A stretch of 64,000 nucleotides of DNA from Lunularia cruciata (Eukaryota > Streptophyta > Marchantiopsida > Lunulariales > Lunulariaceae): contig OX419759.1 in NCBI GenBank assembly GCA_948567375.1, positions 12,988,744-13,052,743 of the forward strand, in the 5' to 3' direction. Each line of letters begins with the position of its first letter. Positions within the stretch are counted from its first letter, which is position 1. The notes beneath the pieces were generated by a model. That model did not search any database, was not told the origin of the DNA, and worked only from the letters and a program-made list of their open reading frames with translations. The translations under genes were made by a program, and so were the position numbers. Shown in pieces: positions 51,735-62,169 of this stretch.

Positions 51735-52339
51735 GAGAAGTTATGGAAGTAGTTTGATATGTAAAGAGACTCAAGGAGCTCTATGGGCTGAAGTTTGCTC
51801 AAAGGGAAAGTGATTTTGTTCATCCAAGGCCCAATTAGGGCTCCTTGGCCAGGCTTTTGGACCCATGACACCTCAATCATCCAAGTTTCTCTCTCTTATT
51901 AGTTGAGAGTTTCACAACCTCCAACAAGTGGAGTCGGTGGACTTGCAATTTCAAGATACCCAAAGTGAGAGGAGCTTGTTGGTCCAATTGCAACTTCAAT
52001 TGGTTCATGTATGAATCCATGGTAAGGGTAAATTTCTTTTTTATCCTCCATCACCAACACTCTTAAGTTTGGTATCTTTATTTTGTATGTATTTCTTGGT
52101 GTATTTCTTGTATAATCCACGGATATGTGTTTTACGTAGGTCTTTGCCATGTTTAGTAGCAAATTAAGTGTCTCCTTTAGGAAGGCATAAGCAATAAGAG
52201 AATGAAGAAAAAATGACAAATAGTAACTTCCTTGTGACTTTATTAGTTCCAAAATATGCAATAGTGGAAGAAAAGAAGGAGATGAGCCAAAGCTTGTGGA
52301 TTGAAGAACAAGGAAGCATAGCTCACTATTATTATTGTT

Positions 52340-52490
52340 ACAGATGGGGACTTTGAATTCAAAATGATGAGAGTACTAATTGATCCAAGATCTTATAGAT
52401 AATTTTTTTCACAATTGATTGATCTAAAGTTAGGAGTGGTACTTGAAAAGGATGACAACAAGGAGATAGATAAGCCAAACTTGTGATTGA
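52340..52490 (+). pseudogene. Gypsy protease fossil
   Basis: Translates as MRVLIDPRSYR, a stop, then FFSQLIDLKLGVVLEKDDNKE. It aligns with the remnant at 43350-43440 (KILIDFGPTKISC... then GMELEKDENEEE). The catalytic D-S/T-G motif has become D-P-R or D-F-G respectively. Confidence 0.6.
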
Positions 52491-54084
52491 AATAATGAAG
52501 TCCTTTCCTACAAGTATGGAATTTATTGTAAGAAAATCTAAGGACTTAGTACTAAATTCACTATTTTTTGGTACTATTCATGATACCAAATTTACAAGGA
52601 TGTTTTGAAACTTTGCTTAGTATGTTCAAAAAAAATTAGCCATATCAATTGCATATCATACTCAAAATTATGGCAAATAAAGAGAGAGTGAATTTTTTTA
52701 ATCAATTTCTTGCAAGCATTTACTTTTGAAAAACAAGATATATGATATAAATTTCTTCCTCTTGTCAAGTCTATATATTAAAACTCTATGAATGCATGTG
52801 AAAATTTTATATCCTTCTTATTCATAACATCTATTTATATATGTTATTTCACTATAAATAACAAGCATATGATACTATTATAAAATATAATTGTTGAGTA
52901 GTTTTTGGATTTGATCTATGAAGGAGTTAAACAAGGAGGGAAGTCCATAACTACATAACATTGACTTCATAATATATTAATGCCCATAACAAGATATAGA
53001 GTTCAAGGTAAGAGATTGGGTATGATTCTCCTCTATCAATTTTCTTTGTTGTGAGCATAGAAGATTAATCCATGGTCCATTGATACATCTACCATCCAAT
53101 CATGAGTAAGAGCAATTGTTGATCAATTGTGTTTTCATGTCATATGAAACAAGAAAATGATTTGCCATACATCTCTTAAATGAAGTATAAGTATCTTGCA
53201 CTCACTTTTTCTACATTGGACTGGAAGTATTAATTTGTAATCTCAACACCACATTGGATCAAAGGTTTCTTCAAGCTTAGCATTTCTTCTATTTACCATT
53301 AGACTATGTCCAATGGCTTGCTTGTCAAAATGAGAACAACAATACAAATTGAGGATATAATCTTTATGTAATTGTGAGTCCTTGTATGATGGTTCACTTA
53401 TTTAGCAGCTCCATCATCCATAAATTCCAATTGGAATTTATGGATGAATTGTGTTTCTTACTCCACATATCAAGTTTGAGTCAAGAAACATATAAGCTCA
53501 TCACTAGTTCTAGGAACAAAGTCTAAGTATCAATTTTTGGACCCTTGTTTTGCCTTAATTTAGTAGGAAACCACCAAGCTAACTCTAGATCTACCTCATA
53601 TCCTTGGATCAATTATCAAGGTTGAATTTGAGTTCCAAGCTAAGTTTTGAAAAAATTCCCTTGTATAGAACTATCTTGAAGTCCCTACTCTTTTGGGTCT
53701 TTAGGATTATACCACAAAATAAAGAGAAAACCTAAGTTTTGTGTCTTTTACTCATATATTTGGATCAAAATTTATCTTGTTGGAAAATTCTTATCAAGGC
53801 TTTTTAAAGGTACCAAGAGTGCTAAGTCTGAAACCAAAATATAGTTCCAAATATGCTTGTATCTTAATTTTCTCTTGTGAAAATTCTTGATTTTGAGACA
53901 CCAAGACTTATTTTGGTTTCTAACTCACTTTACCTTCTACATAATTGTACAATTGCAGTGATCTTGATCTTGTTAAATAATCCTAACAAGAGCTCTAATG
54001 ATAACAATATTGAGCCAAGTACACATTTATTCTAAAGGATACACCACCAAACATGAGTCTCACCTCTCCAACTTGCAGATTTTC

Positions 54085-54831
54085 TGTAATACCAAGAGCT
54101 AGCCATATGATCTAGATGTGAAATTCGGTTTGGTAACATCTGGAATGATTTTATACATGATGGTAAAAATAGATCAGATAGAAGTATCACCAAAAGGGTA
54201 CTTCTACTAATAGGGCAAAAAACTAAAATAGATTTGAAAACCTTAGAACCAATAGCTGAACATATGATTTGAAGGTGAGAATTGGGTTGGTAACATCTGG
54301 AAGAATGTTACACAGGATGAAGTGAATAGATCAGAAAGAGGTATCACCAAAAGGGGACTTCTACTAATAGAGTTGGAATCAAAATATGCTTGAAGGCAAT
54401 TTCGGAGGCCTAAATGGATGAATTAGACCTCAAAAATGTGCAGATTCCCCCCCCCCCAACATAGGAAAGGCTGGCCTTCCCTCCCCCTTCTTTGTCTCAT
54501 TGTGAGCTTTCCAACGGTACCTCACCCATGTGATTATGAGATTCCTACATGAAGATTCCCTAAAAGATTCCCTCTGGTCAAAGCTTGTTTGACCAACCAG
54601 ATAGGACCATGACCGACATGTCACCCATCCAAGTAAGTAATCCAAGGTGGAGCTTGCTGACATGTCACCTATCTATGTATTTAATCCTATGGTGGAGCTT
54701 CATTGGAGGAGATACGCTTTGCCTATATAATAAAGAGAAGGTGCTCCTTTGGGGCATCGGAGTTTGAGTGTGAAAGTGTGTGTTTCTCATGGTGTGTTTC
54801 TCTTCAGGTCTCCTATCCTCAGATTATTACA
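54085..54831 (+). repeat. Second Gypsy LTR, enlarged by an internal duplication
   Basis: Runs from TGTAATACC to ATTACA, 747 bp. It is homologous to 46685-47266 over its length (for example 'ggcctaaat.gat.aattag.cctcaaaaat', 'ttgtttgaccaacc', 'ctatat.a.taaag'). The extra length comes from a duplicated segment of about 130 bp (about 54096-54225 and 54243-54375) and a 12-base poly-C run near 54447. No primer site or purine tract was seen beside it, so it is a solo LTR or the end of a deleted element. Confidence 0.8.
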
Positions 54832-55971
54832 TTTTCCCATTGACAATTAGGTCTAATTCCTTGGTCACTCAAGAACTCAGAAAAATATTTGTATGTTGGA
54901 GCAATCTTGATCAAGGCTTTTTGAGAAGGTAAAGATCTTTACAAACTCTTATTCTTGTAGTTACACCTCCAAACATATGAGGTTCTCTTGTTTGATGTGC
55001 CACTTGAGACATGTAATACAAGCTGAGTCTTGAGACTCAACCCTTCAATCTTAAATAGAGTATTTTAGGTTTCCAAGTATCCTTATGACACAATTAGAGT
55101 AGAGTATGAAGATCATAACATTGAGCACTATTCAATACTATCTATGAATATGCATCAATCTTTACACTTATATCATTATAAGAAGATCATAGGGAGCTTG
55201 AAGTTGAGTATATCTTAAAAAGAATTACATATTATTATTGATATTAATGGAATATTTTCACTAATTGAAATTATATTCATTGAATTGAGAAAATAATAAC
55301 CTTTAGCTTATCTAACTAATGCATTTTTGGTAATTATAAATTATTGAAATAAGAAAGTTGTGATTATTGTGCTTGAAAGTTGTATAAATCCTTCATTAAT
55401 TATCATTAAATTTAAATTTCTCAATTAGTCAAGAACATTGACAAATAAAGTAATTAGTGAAAATTTATAGATGAAATTAAGCATAACTGATATGTGAAGT
55501 CAAGAATAGTTTATAAAGACTTATATCTGAAGTCTAATTAGGTGGTGAAGAGAAAGAGGAGTGTATGAAGGCTTGACAGTAAATTTGTAATTGGTATGTT
55601 AGTTTGACTTATCTTATATACCATATTACCAATCTCCATTAGTGATGATGTTCGGTCTTTGTGGTTAGAGAGAGATCCTTAAAGGACATCTTAACTATGC
55701 AGTTCATTTTAGAAAACTCTTCATGTGCACCAAGTTCAAACTACAAACTTCACTGGATATTAGCTTACCTTCATCCTTCATTAATAACTAATTCTTTTAA
55801 TATGTGTGATTTGGAATTCTCATTCTTTGAAAAAAATTTGATATTTAATTAATACTCTTATTATTTTCTATTTTGTGAATGTACGGAAAATATAACTAAG
55901 ATCATGCCTCTATATGCATTTGTAATGGAAATTACAAGTCTGCATACCACCATTCAACAAACAATTCAGCT
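54832..55971. other. AT-rich spacer
   Basis: No gene recognised. The 63-residue frame at 55661-55852 shows no domain. Confidence 0.45.
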
Positions 55972-56300
55972 TGCATTGTAGCCAATACAAGTTAAAGCAA
56001 ACTTGTATATAATCCAAGACAATCAGATTATACATTACATTAGCAAATGTTATCATTAAGAAACTACATGTAATATAATTTTGGAGGAGTCATTATCCAT
56101 CTTCAAAGTCGGCATCATCCATCATCATTATACATCTTTATAGATTGATGGAAAATGAAGTAACAAGCATCTCCAAGTAGAGTATAAAGGTATGCAATGA
56201 GAACACCTCTTTATCTCTTTAGTCTTTATACATAGCTTGGAGTTATATAAAGCTATGGATAAAATTTAGATACTCTTTTCAAAAATGGTACAAAATCTTA
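55972..56300. repeat. Dispersed repeat, copy A
   Basis: Shares with 60047-60430 the ordered blocks 'aatacaagt.aaagcaaacttg', 'ttatacattacatt', 'ataatataattttggaggagt', 'catctccaagta' and 'tagttatata'-like sequence. Copy A ends where the non-LTR element begins. Element type unknown. Confidence 0.65.
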
Positions 56301-56303
56301 TAT

Positions 56304-57533
56304 TTTTCTCAAAGGAAAAAGGCAACCGCGTAGGAAAAAAGAAGGATGGGAAGACCCCATCAAGCCGTACAAGGGAGAGACAAAAAAAGGTAACATGGGG
56401 CTAAGCCCCAATAGAGTCTGTATGAGAAATCTGCCCTACTGCACCTAAGATATCCGAGCTATGCAAGTCATAGGGTCTACACACAACTGGAGCATCCGAA
56501 GAAACATCACCTAATGTGATTGCTCTCTTATGGATTGCACCAACCACTGCCCTCTGTAGAGCAATGGACACACGCTGTCTAAAATATGCTACAAAGTATG
56601 AGAGTGAGAGTGGTACCCCCTGACGCCTAACATGATAAGCTCTCACGCACTCCCTGACAAATGTGTCAAATGCCGTGTCCATCCCTCCATATAACTCCAA
56701 GGCTAGAGGAACAAAGAGGTGACCTCGTTGCATGCCCATATACTTGGAGACCTTGCGACCTGCTGCTGCACTCGCCGCCCATCCAGGGGGATGGGTAATC
56801 ACTCCCTCCAAAACTGTATCTCGCATAGGGTCCATGACCACGACATCCGCTACTGTCACCTGATCATCTTGGACCAAGTATAAGTCTGCCCTGACATGTG
56901 TCATCTGCAATGCATACGAACGCTCACTCCAAGCCAAGTATCCACTTTCTTGCACCATAGCAAACACTATGTCTCTAATGGCATCATGGATAGCTATCCT
57001 CTGTCCTCCAAAAGGACACCGTGTCATGTGGATCGCCGCTGCATCTAGTGTAGAACCACACTCACAAGTGAGTAGTGAAGATGCAGATGGGTGGACCAAA
57101 CCTAGGCAAAACCTCATTGCTGTAGAGAAAGTAGTCGGTGCGAGTCGGAAAGCCCTAATGCATGGTTGAGCTAGGATCCACGAGCCTGCACCCTTGCTAG
57201 AGCAAGAGCGTAGACGTGCTCTAGTAGCCTGAGGAATGGACAAGTCGACTAAGAGAGAATGTAGCGTATGCTCACACTGTCGCTCCATCAAGGAAGACTG
57301 TAGACCTCTAGTCCAATCTGACGATAGTGAAGCAAACGGTGGAAAACCCTCTTGTGCTCGTGGTGATAGACTATCTCTTGTCTGCCGCAATAACACCTGG
57401 AGAGAAAAGGATCTTCACTCCACCTCTGTCACATAAGTCTCCAAAACCGGCCTATCAGCAACCACAAAACGAGAGGAAAGTAGGGGTGCCGAGAGAGCAC
57501 AACTACCTAAAAACGCTATATATTTTCTCAAAG
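56304..57533 (-). mobile_element. 5'-truncated non-LTR retrotransposon with target-site duplication (copy 2)
   Basis: The element occupies about 56315-57518 on the minus strand, between near-identical direct repeats ending TTTTCTCAAAG (56304-56314 and 57523-57533). With a one-base indel in the T run the repeats extend to about 15 bp. GC content inside is clearly higher than in the flanks. The 3' end (minus strand) reads through a GATGGG...CCCATC hairpin and CCTACGCGGTTGCC into a T-rich tail. The coding part is the C-terminal CCHC plus restriction-like endonuclease of a non-LTR element; the reverse transcriptase is absent, as expected for incomplete target-primed reverse transcription. Confidence 0.8.
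56401..57522 (-). pseudogene. C-terminal CCHC/REL-endonuclease frame of a non-LTR retrotransposon
   Basis: A single minus-strand frame from the element's 5' edge to a stop at 56401, interrupted once by an in-frame TGA at 57415-57417. The long uninterrupted part has no ATG at its head; it begins in mid-protein. Visible order: GSWILAQP-type linker; zinc motif C-E-C...H-M-T-R-C (CX1C-X9-H-X3-C); GGQRIAIHDAIRDIV; then R-A-D-L-x(n)-VTVADVVVMDP and, about 30 residues on, GRKVSKY. This is the arrangement of the R2/CRE-like restriction-like endonuclease (R/KPD...D...K..KY), with the P of PD replaced by A. Known plant LINEs of the L1 type use a different (APE) nuclease at the N-terminus. Assigning it to a specific clade would need the missing RT. 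Confidence 0.75.
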
Positions 57534-58400
57534 TATGTATGATACGGGACAGCAAAGTTTGATTTTCACTTTTCAATTTTAGAGTGTTATAATGTAATTG
57601 TCCAATCATTGTCTAGTTGGTAAGGTAATTATCTCAAATTTTTATAATATGATTTTCTTTTCTTTTTTGAATTGAATGTCAAGAAATAATTATTCTATGA
57701 AATCTTATAGAAAAGATAGTTAAATGTTTCAAGAGTAACTTCCAAGTGGAGATAAATCTTGCATGATGATTTAAGTTACTAACCAGATTTAGATAAAAAT
57801 GGAGTTTCAATGCAAGTTCTGTATGTTTTCTACAAGTATTCATAATCTCAATATCCAAGAAATGTAGTTTATCTTGTACTTGAATAGATTTAGCAAGCAT
57901 TAACCTCTTCCTTCCAAAAAGAATTTTTTTTTGGTTTGTTTGAGATTTCCTCTCCAAAATCCTAAAAATTAAGTGAATGAAAAATTAACATTTGTTAACT
58001 TGCTTGAATTTTATTTTGCTAAATTAAGGATGGAGGACTTAGAGCTTATGAATGCAAGTTTGTTTGACCATATTTTTCTTTCAATTGCAAAGTTATTTTA
58101 AACTTTTTCTCCTTCTGGAGGAGAGAGTGTAGATATACACAATGCACAAGGATCTTACTTATCTTTAGAAAGTGATTGTTGTCACCTACTATAGTAAGGT
58201 AGTGACTTATTAATGTCTTTCTGTCTGTCGTCCCTGAACGGCTCTATCCATAGAGTCCATGTCAAACATCCATAGTGTAGTAGTTATGTAATCCGTCCCC
58301 CAACTGCATATGGAGCCGGACGGAGATTGTTAATTATGCTATTAATTTTGTTGTGATTGTGCTATCAGAGAGCATATGTAGACACTTAAGATTTGACGGG
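57534..58400. other. AT-rich spacer
   Basis: Nothing recognised. A short stretch at about 58220-58320 is less AT-rich ('ctgtcgtccctgaacggctc' and onward) and could be another old insertion, but it matches nothing else in the window. Confidence 0.4.
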
Positions 58401-58401
58401 T

Positions 58402-58640
58402 TTCAAGTTAACTTCTTGGCCCAAACTCATAATCACTAGGTATATTGGTATATATTACGGTATAACTATGGGTGGAGCGATCCATTTTGTAAAATTGTTA
58501 CTGTCACTCTGAACAAACATTTAGTTAGAATACTAGACAAGTTTCAAGTTGACTTCTTGGCCCGAAGTCAGAATCACTAGAGGGTTTTATTTGTATATAT
58601 TAAGATATAGCTATGGGTGGAGAGGTCCATTAGGTAAAAT
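58402..58640. repeat. Diverged tandem repeat, period about 141 bp
   Basis: 'tttcaagttaacttcttggccc' at 58401 recurs as 'tttcaagttgacttcttggccc' at 58542. Both are followed by 'agaatcactag'-like sequence, a 'tatatatta' stretch, and 'tatgggtggag.g.tccatt...gtaaaatt'. A 'ctgaaca..a..tta.gttaga' block after the first unit recurs at about 58920. Confidence 0.75.
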
Positions 58641-60046
58641 TATTATGGTATCAATCAATAAACCATCGAAGAGAAATAATTGGATGGCCATAAAATCAAT
58701 GACGGGTTTCAAAGAAATGCAAAATGGGTGATTAATGAAAAAGTATCTGAAAATATATGGCGCGCTCTGCCCATAACATTTTACGAGTTGCTCCTTATGG
58801 TGATTCCTAAATGCTTTACAAACTATTTCTATTGGATTTGATACGAGTATCATTAAAATCCTATAATGTTAAATATACTTTTGAAAGAAAATCTGAGAAG
58901 GCGTTTGACTTCACTCTCATCTGAACAAGACGTTAAGTTAGACTATAAAACTAGAGTTAGCCGAGCCCAAGTTGGAAAATGACTTAAACGGCCTCCTTGA
59001 ATCGTTCACACATGATACTTTAAAACAATAAAATATTGGTTATCAACACAAACTCACTATTTACCAACTAATATTTCAGTCCTTACCAACTATCCAAGAA
59101 GTGACGGGGCCACTTGAGTCCTTGTGTGAATTGTATATCAAAATTGTAAAAAGGTGTATTATGTTTCTGTAACACGTTGTAGGTTGTACAGAGATGCTCA
59201 TAAAATTTTATTGAATTGAGGTTATTTGGGTACATTTACCTTTTTTAATTAAATTATCCAATTATTTGTCAATTATTCAATCCAAATTTCTAGAAAAAAT
59301 TTCCCATAAATAAATGTATGAATTCATTTCAATCAATTTCAAACTCAGTTTATAAGTATCTAATTATTATTTACGAAGTCAATATATTCCCGTAACAATA
59401 CCAAAAATTTCCGGATTGAAACCCATATGATTTTACTTGCGAGGAATTCAAGGGACTTCTATCCCAAAGGATGAACGGCTGGTTATCTTACTCTTAATCA
59501 CCTTTAAAAGATGAATGTTGCCCTATAATAGTAGTGCAGATATCCATCACCTAATCGTAAATCCCTGCCCGAGGCAAGGGCAATACACACTTTTAGGTGA
59601 AACTCCCACCATAGTAATACATTGGTGCACAGGGCTTAATATATGGAGAAACTGCTCGGCACAAGACCAGGGAAAGCCGGTGTACAATGACTAAAAGAGA
59701 CTAGCAACGAAGGAAACTACACTAATGTTTCTATTAAGGAGGAGGTAATCCTGAGGGCCATCTTTAACTCCCAGGTTTTCCAATTCTTATAGATGCAGAA
59801 TGTGACCGATTAAACTTTAGGATAGATTTTGATTGTGATCGTAGACGTTCTCAGGAATTGTCATCTGGAATTTTGTTATCTACAACAGACAGGCCAAGGG
59901 CAGTATATATTAATATATTGAAAAGGACATGCACGTGAACAGAAGAAAATTTAGCCCGCCCGTCCTCATGCACTGAGCTTACCCTAGTGGAGTGTTTATA
60001 ATAGCACAGCAGAGTGGACATTTAATATGGAAAGAGCATTGATATG
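58641..60046. other. AT-rich spacer
   Basis: No gene or known element recognised. Confidence 0.45.
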
Positions 60047-60430
60047 CATTATAACAAATACAAGTCAAAGCAAACTTGGATATGATCCGAAACAATAAGA
60101 ATAATGTTATACATTACATTGGGCAGATGTTGTGAGAATGAGATTACATATAATATAATTTTGGAGGAGTTAATCACCCATCTACCTAGATGGTAGATGG
60201 ATGATTCCCATCCTTCGTGTTTCCTATGCGGTCGCCCTTTTCTTTTCTCTACCTAGATGCGTTGCAAATGGAGCATCAAACATCTCCAAGTACAAGGTGT
60301 GCAAAGTACGGGATGTGTGCCATGAAATCATTTCTTTATACCTCTAACCTTTCAGCTTGAAACTTTAGAATTACATAGTTATATAAAAAGTTAAGTACTC
60401 TTTCCCAAAAACTGTGCAAAGTTACGCGCT
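60047..60430. repeat. Dispersed repeat, copy B
   Basis: Second copy of the segment at 55972-56300, in the same orientation and about 4.08 kb away. It differs by substitutions and carries the short inserted non-LTR tail at 60193-60247. Confidence 0.65.
60181..60259 (+). mobile_element. Minimal non-LTR tail insertion (copy 4) with 12-bp target-site duplication
   Basis: A 55-bp insert (60193-60247) lies between perfect 12-bp repeats TCTACCTAGATG (60181-60192 and 60248-60259). The insert's right part, 'ttcccatccttc..gtttcctatgcggtcgccctttt', matches the minus-strand 3' end of the element at 56315. It therefore lies in the opposite orientation to copies 1-3, with the T-rich tail next to the right-hand repeat, as target-primed insertion predicts. 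The hairpin is already lost by truncation. Confidence 0.78.
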
Positions 60431-60865
60431 TACTAAAGACTGTATCACATATCATACTAGACAACCAGAGGTTGACTTTCACTGTTTTATTCTATAACTT
60501 CCATTAACAGCTAATATCCATTATTCTACAAAAAGCATGGACTAATGTAGACATAATAGAGTAATCATAATCAATCACAATCCAAAGAAAAGTCACCACA
60601 TTAGATGATACTAAAATGCACACCTTTTAATAGATATAGTTATTAAATTTTAGATATGATAAGATGATGTTAACATGTGGACCATTTGACAGACGTAGTT
60701 CTGGCATCCTAAATATAATAAGTAAGATAAACTTCTCAATACATAAGACTCAATACATAAGACTGACATAGTTTTGGCATCCTAGATATATAATACATCG
60801 TATAAATTTCTCAACGTATATCCGTTTGTCTGATATAGTACGGACATCTTGGATACAATAAGGGA

Positions 60866-60985
60866 AAGAATAGCTCCCGCGTAGAATAACGAGGATGGGA
60901 CACCCCATCACCTTGTACAAGGATGAGACATCAGAGGTAAATGCGGCTGAACCCCAATAGAGTCGGTAAGAGAAGTAAGGTAGAT
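60866..60985 (-). mobile_element. 5'-truncated non-LTR element tail, copy 3
   Basis: Shares 'ccgcgtag.a', 'gaggatggg', the hairpin GATGGG-ACAC-CCCATC, 'ttgtacaagg.gagaca', and 'ccccaatagagtc.gta.gagaa' with the copy at 56315, including the last codons (D-S-I-G) of its frame. Homology stops near 60985. No clear target-site duplication was found. Confidence 0.75.
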
Positions 60986-62169
60986 TTCTCATTGCAGTCC
61001 AGTTCGGGCTTAACCCCATTGTACCCCATTCTACCGGTTGTCCAGTTTCTCTTTGATTTCTTATCTGCGGAGCTTTCCTCCTTTACTTTCAAATGGAATT
61101 GGTCCACTTCAGGCACTAGATGGTAATGCGGGGCCCAGTCCTTTTCTCGAAATAAGTTTGATGGAAGTGCATAACATGTACTAATGCAGGTAATGATGAT
61201 AATGGATCACTCGAAAGCATTGGTAGCTGTTAGGAAACCAAGTCTGCTCATGTTTCTATATCAGCTCATTTTATCAGAGTACACCTACAGTAGGCATCGC
61301 CCTTCAGACCAGCTATATATTAATCTGTCAGAAGTCCTTCGCAGGTCTCCCCTGTGCAAATATTGTGAACGGAATACAGAACCCGTTGTAAACAACCGAG
61401 TTCCAAAGCCAAGCTCCGCTTTGCAAATGACAGACATTCGTCCAGGCAGGTTCCCAGGGTGCGCCATCTGGTGCAATCCACCTCTACGATGTAAAACAGG
61501 ACTGAGTTTCAAATAAAATTTAGAAAGCAGGGCAAGCTGTGCAAAAAGTATCCCATGATTCTCAATTGGTCTTTTCCATGTCATTTGAGGAAGAAATTTG
61601 TACAATATGAAAGTCTTGCAAGCATCTTAAAGGAGAGTGAAAAAAAGTTGATCAGGCTCTTCACATTCAGAACTACAAAATTGGGAACACTAAAGAGACA
61701 CCTCGAAAAGCCAGTAGAGACCTCAAATAGAGCGACATTGTTATGTATATTGAAATTACAAAGAGATTTACATCTCCAATTCAACCATTTTGACTATGGA
61801 ACGTTAAATAGCCGCCCCCGAATTCTTTTATCTTTACGATCGCATCAAGGGAGTCCTCTGAAAGAAGGGAAACAGTGTAGAGGATCTCGGCTATCCCGAA
61901 CGCTGCAAAAGAGAGGACAACAAAACACACAGGACATTGTTGTCAACAGTGCGGTAGACTGAAACAACTCACATGGTAGATAGATAACTCACCACTCACG
62001 GAGCTTATTGACACAACTTTTGGACCACACAAACCGTTAACCAGAATACAGTTGGTGAAAGAAAGGTGTTGTAGTATTTGCAAGAGTAGTGTGTCACTTA
62101 CTATGTGCACCATAGAAATGACAGAGAAGAAGCCAGCCTATCTGTCAAGTTAACTCATCAACAAGTAAT
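60986..62169. other. Spacer and probable 3' flank of the U2AF gene
   Basis: Open frames at 61184-61516 and 61555-61962 (plus strand) show no recognisable domain. Part of this may be 3' UTR of the minus-strand U2AF gene, whose stop codon is at 62170-62172. Confidence 0.35.

Larger units (their letters stand above)
47267..54084. other. Decayed repeat block between two related Gypsy LTRs
   Basis: Nearly 7 kb of AT-rich DNA without an intact gene. Recognisable pieces: a minus-strand charged frame (about 47450-48140), a perfect 14-bp-stem hairpin (51703-51734) and a Gypsy protease fossil (about 52340-52490) from the same family as the one at 43350. It may be the deleted interior of another copy bounded by the LTRs at 46685 and 54085, with other insertions. 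No RT or integrase was recognised here. Confidence 0.5.

Noticed and set aside
61184-61962. Plus-strand frames of 110 and 135 residues
   Set aside because: No family resemblance and no splice-compatible partners; could be UTR or intergenic sequence next to the U2AF gene.
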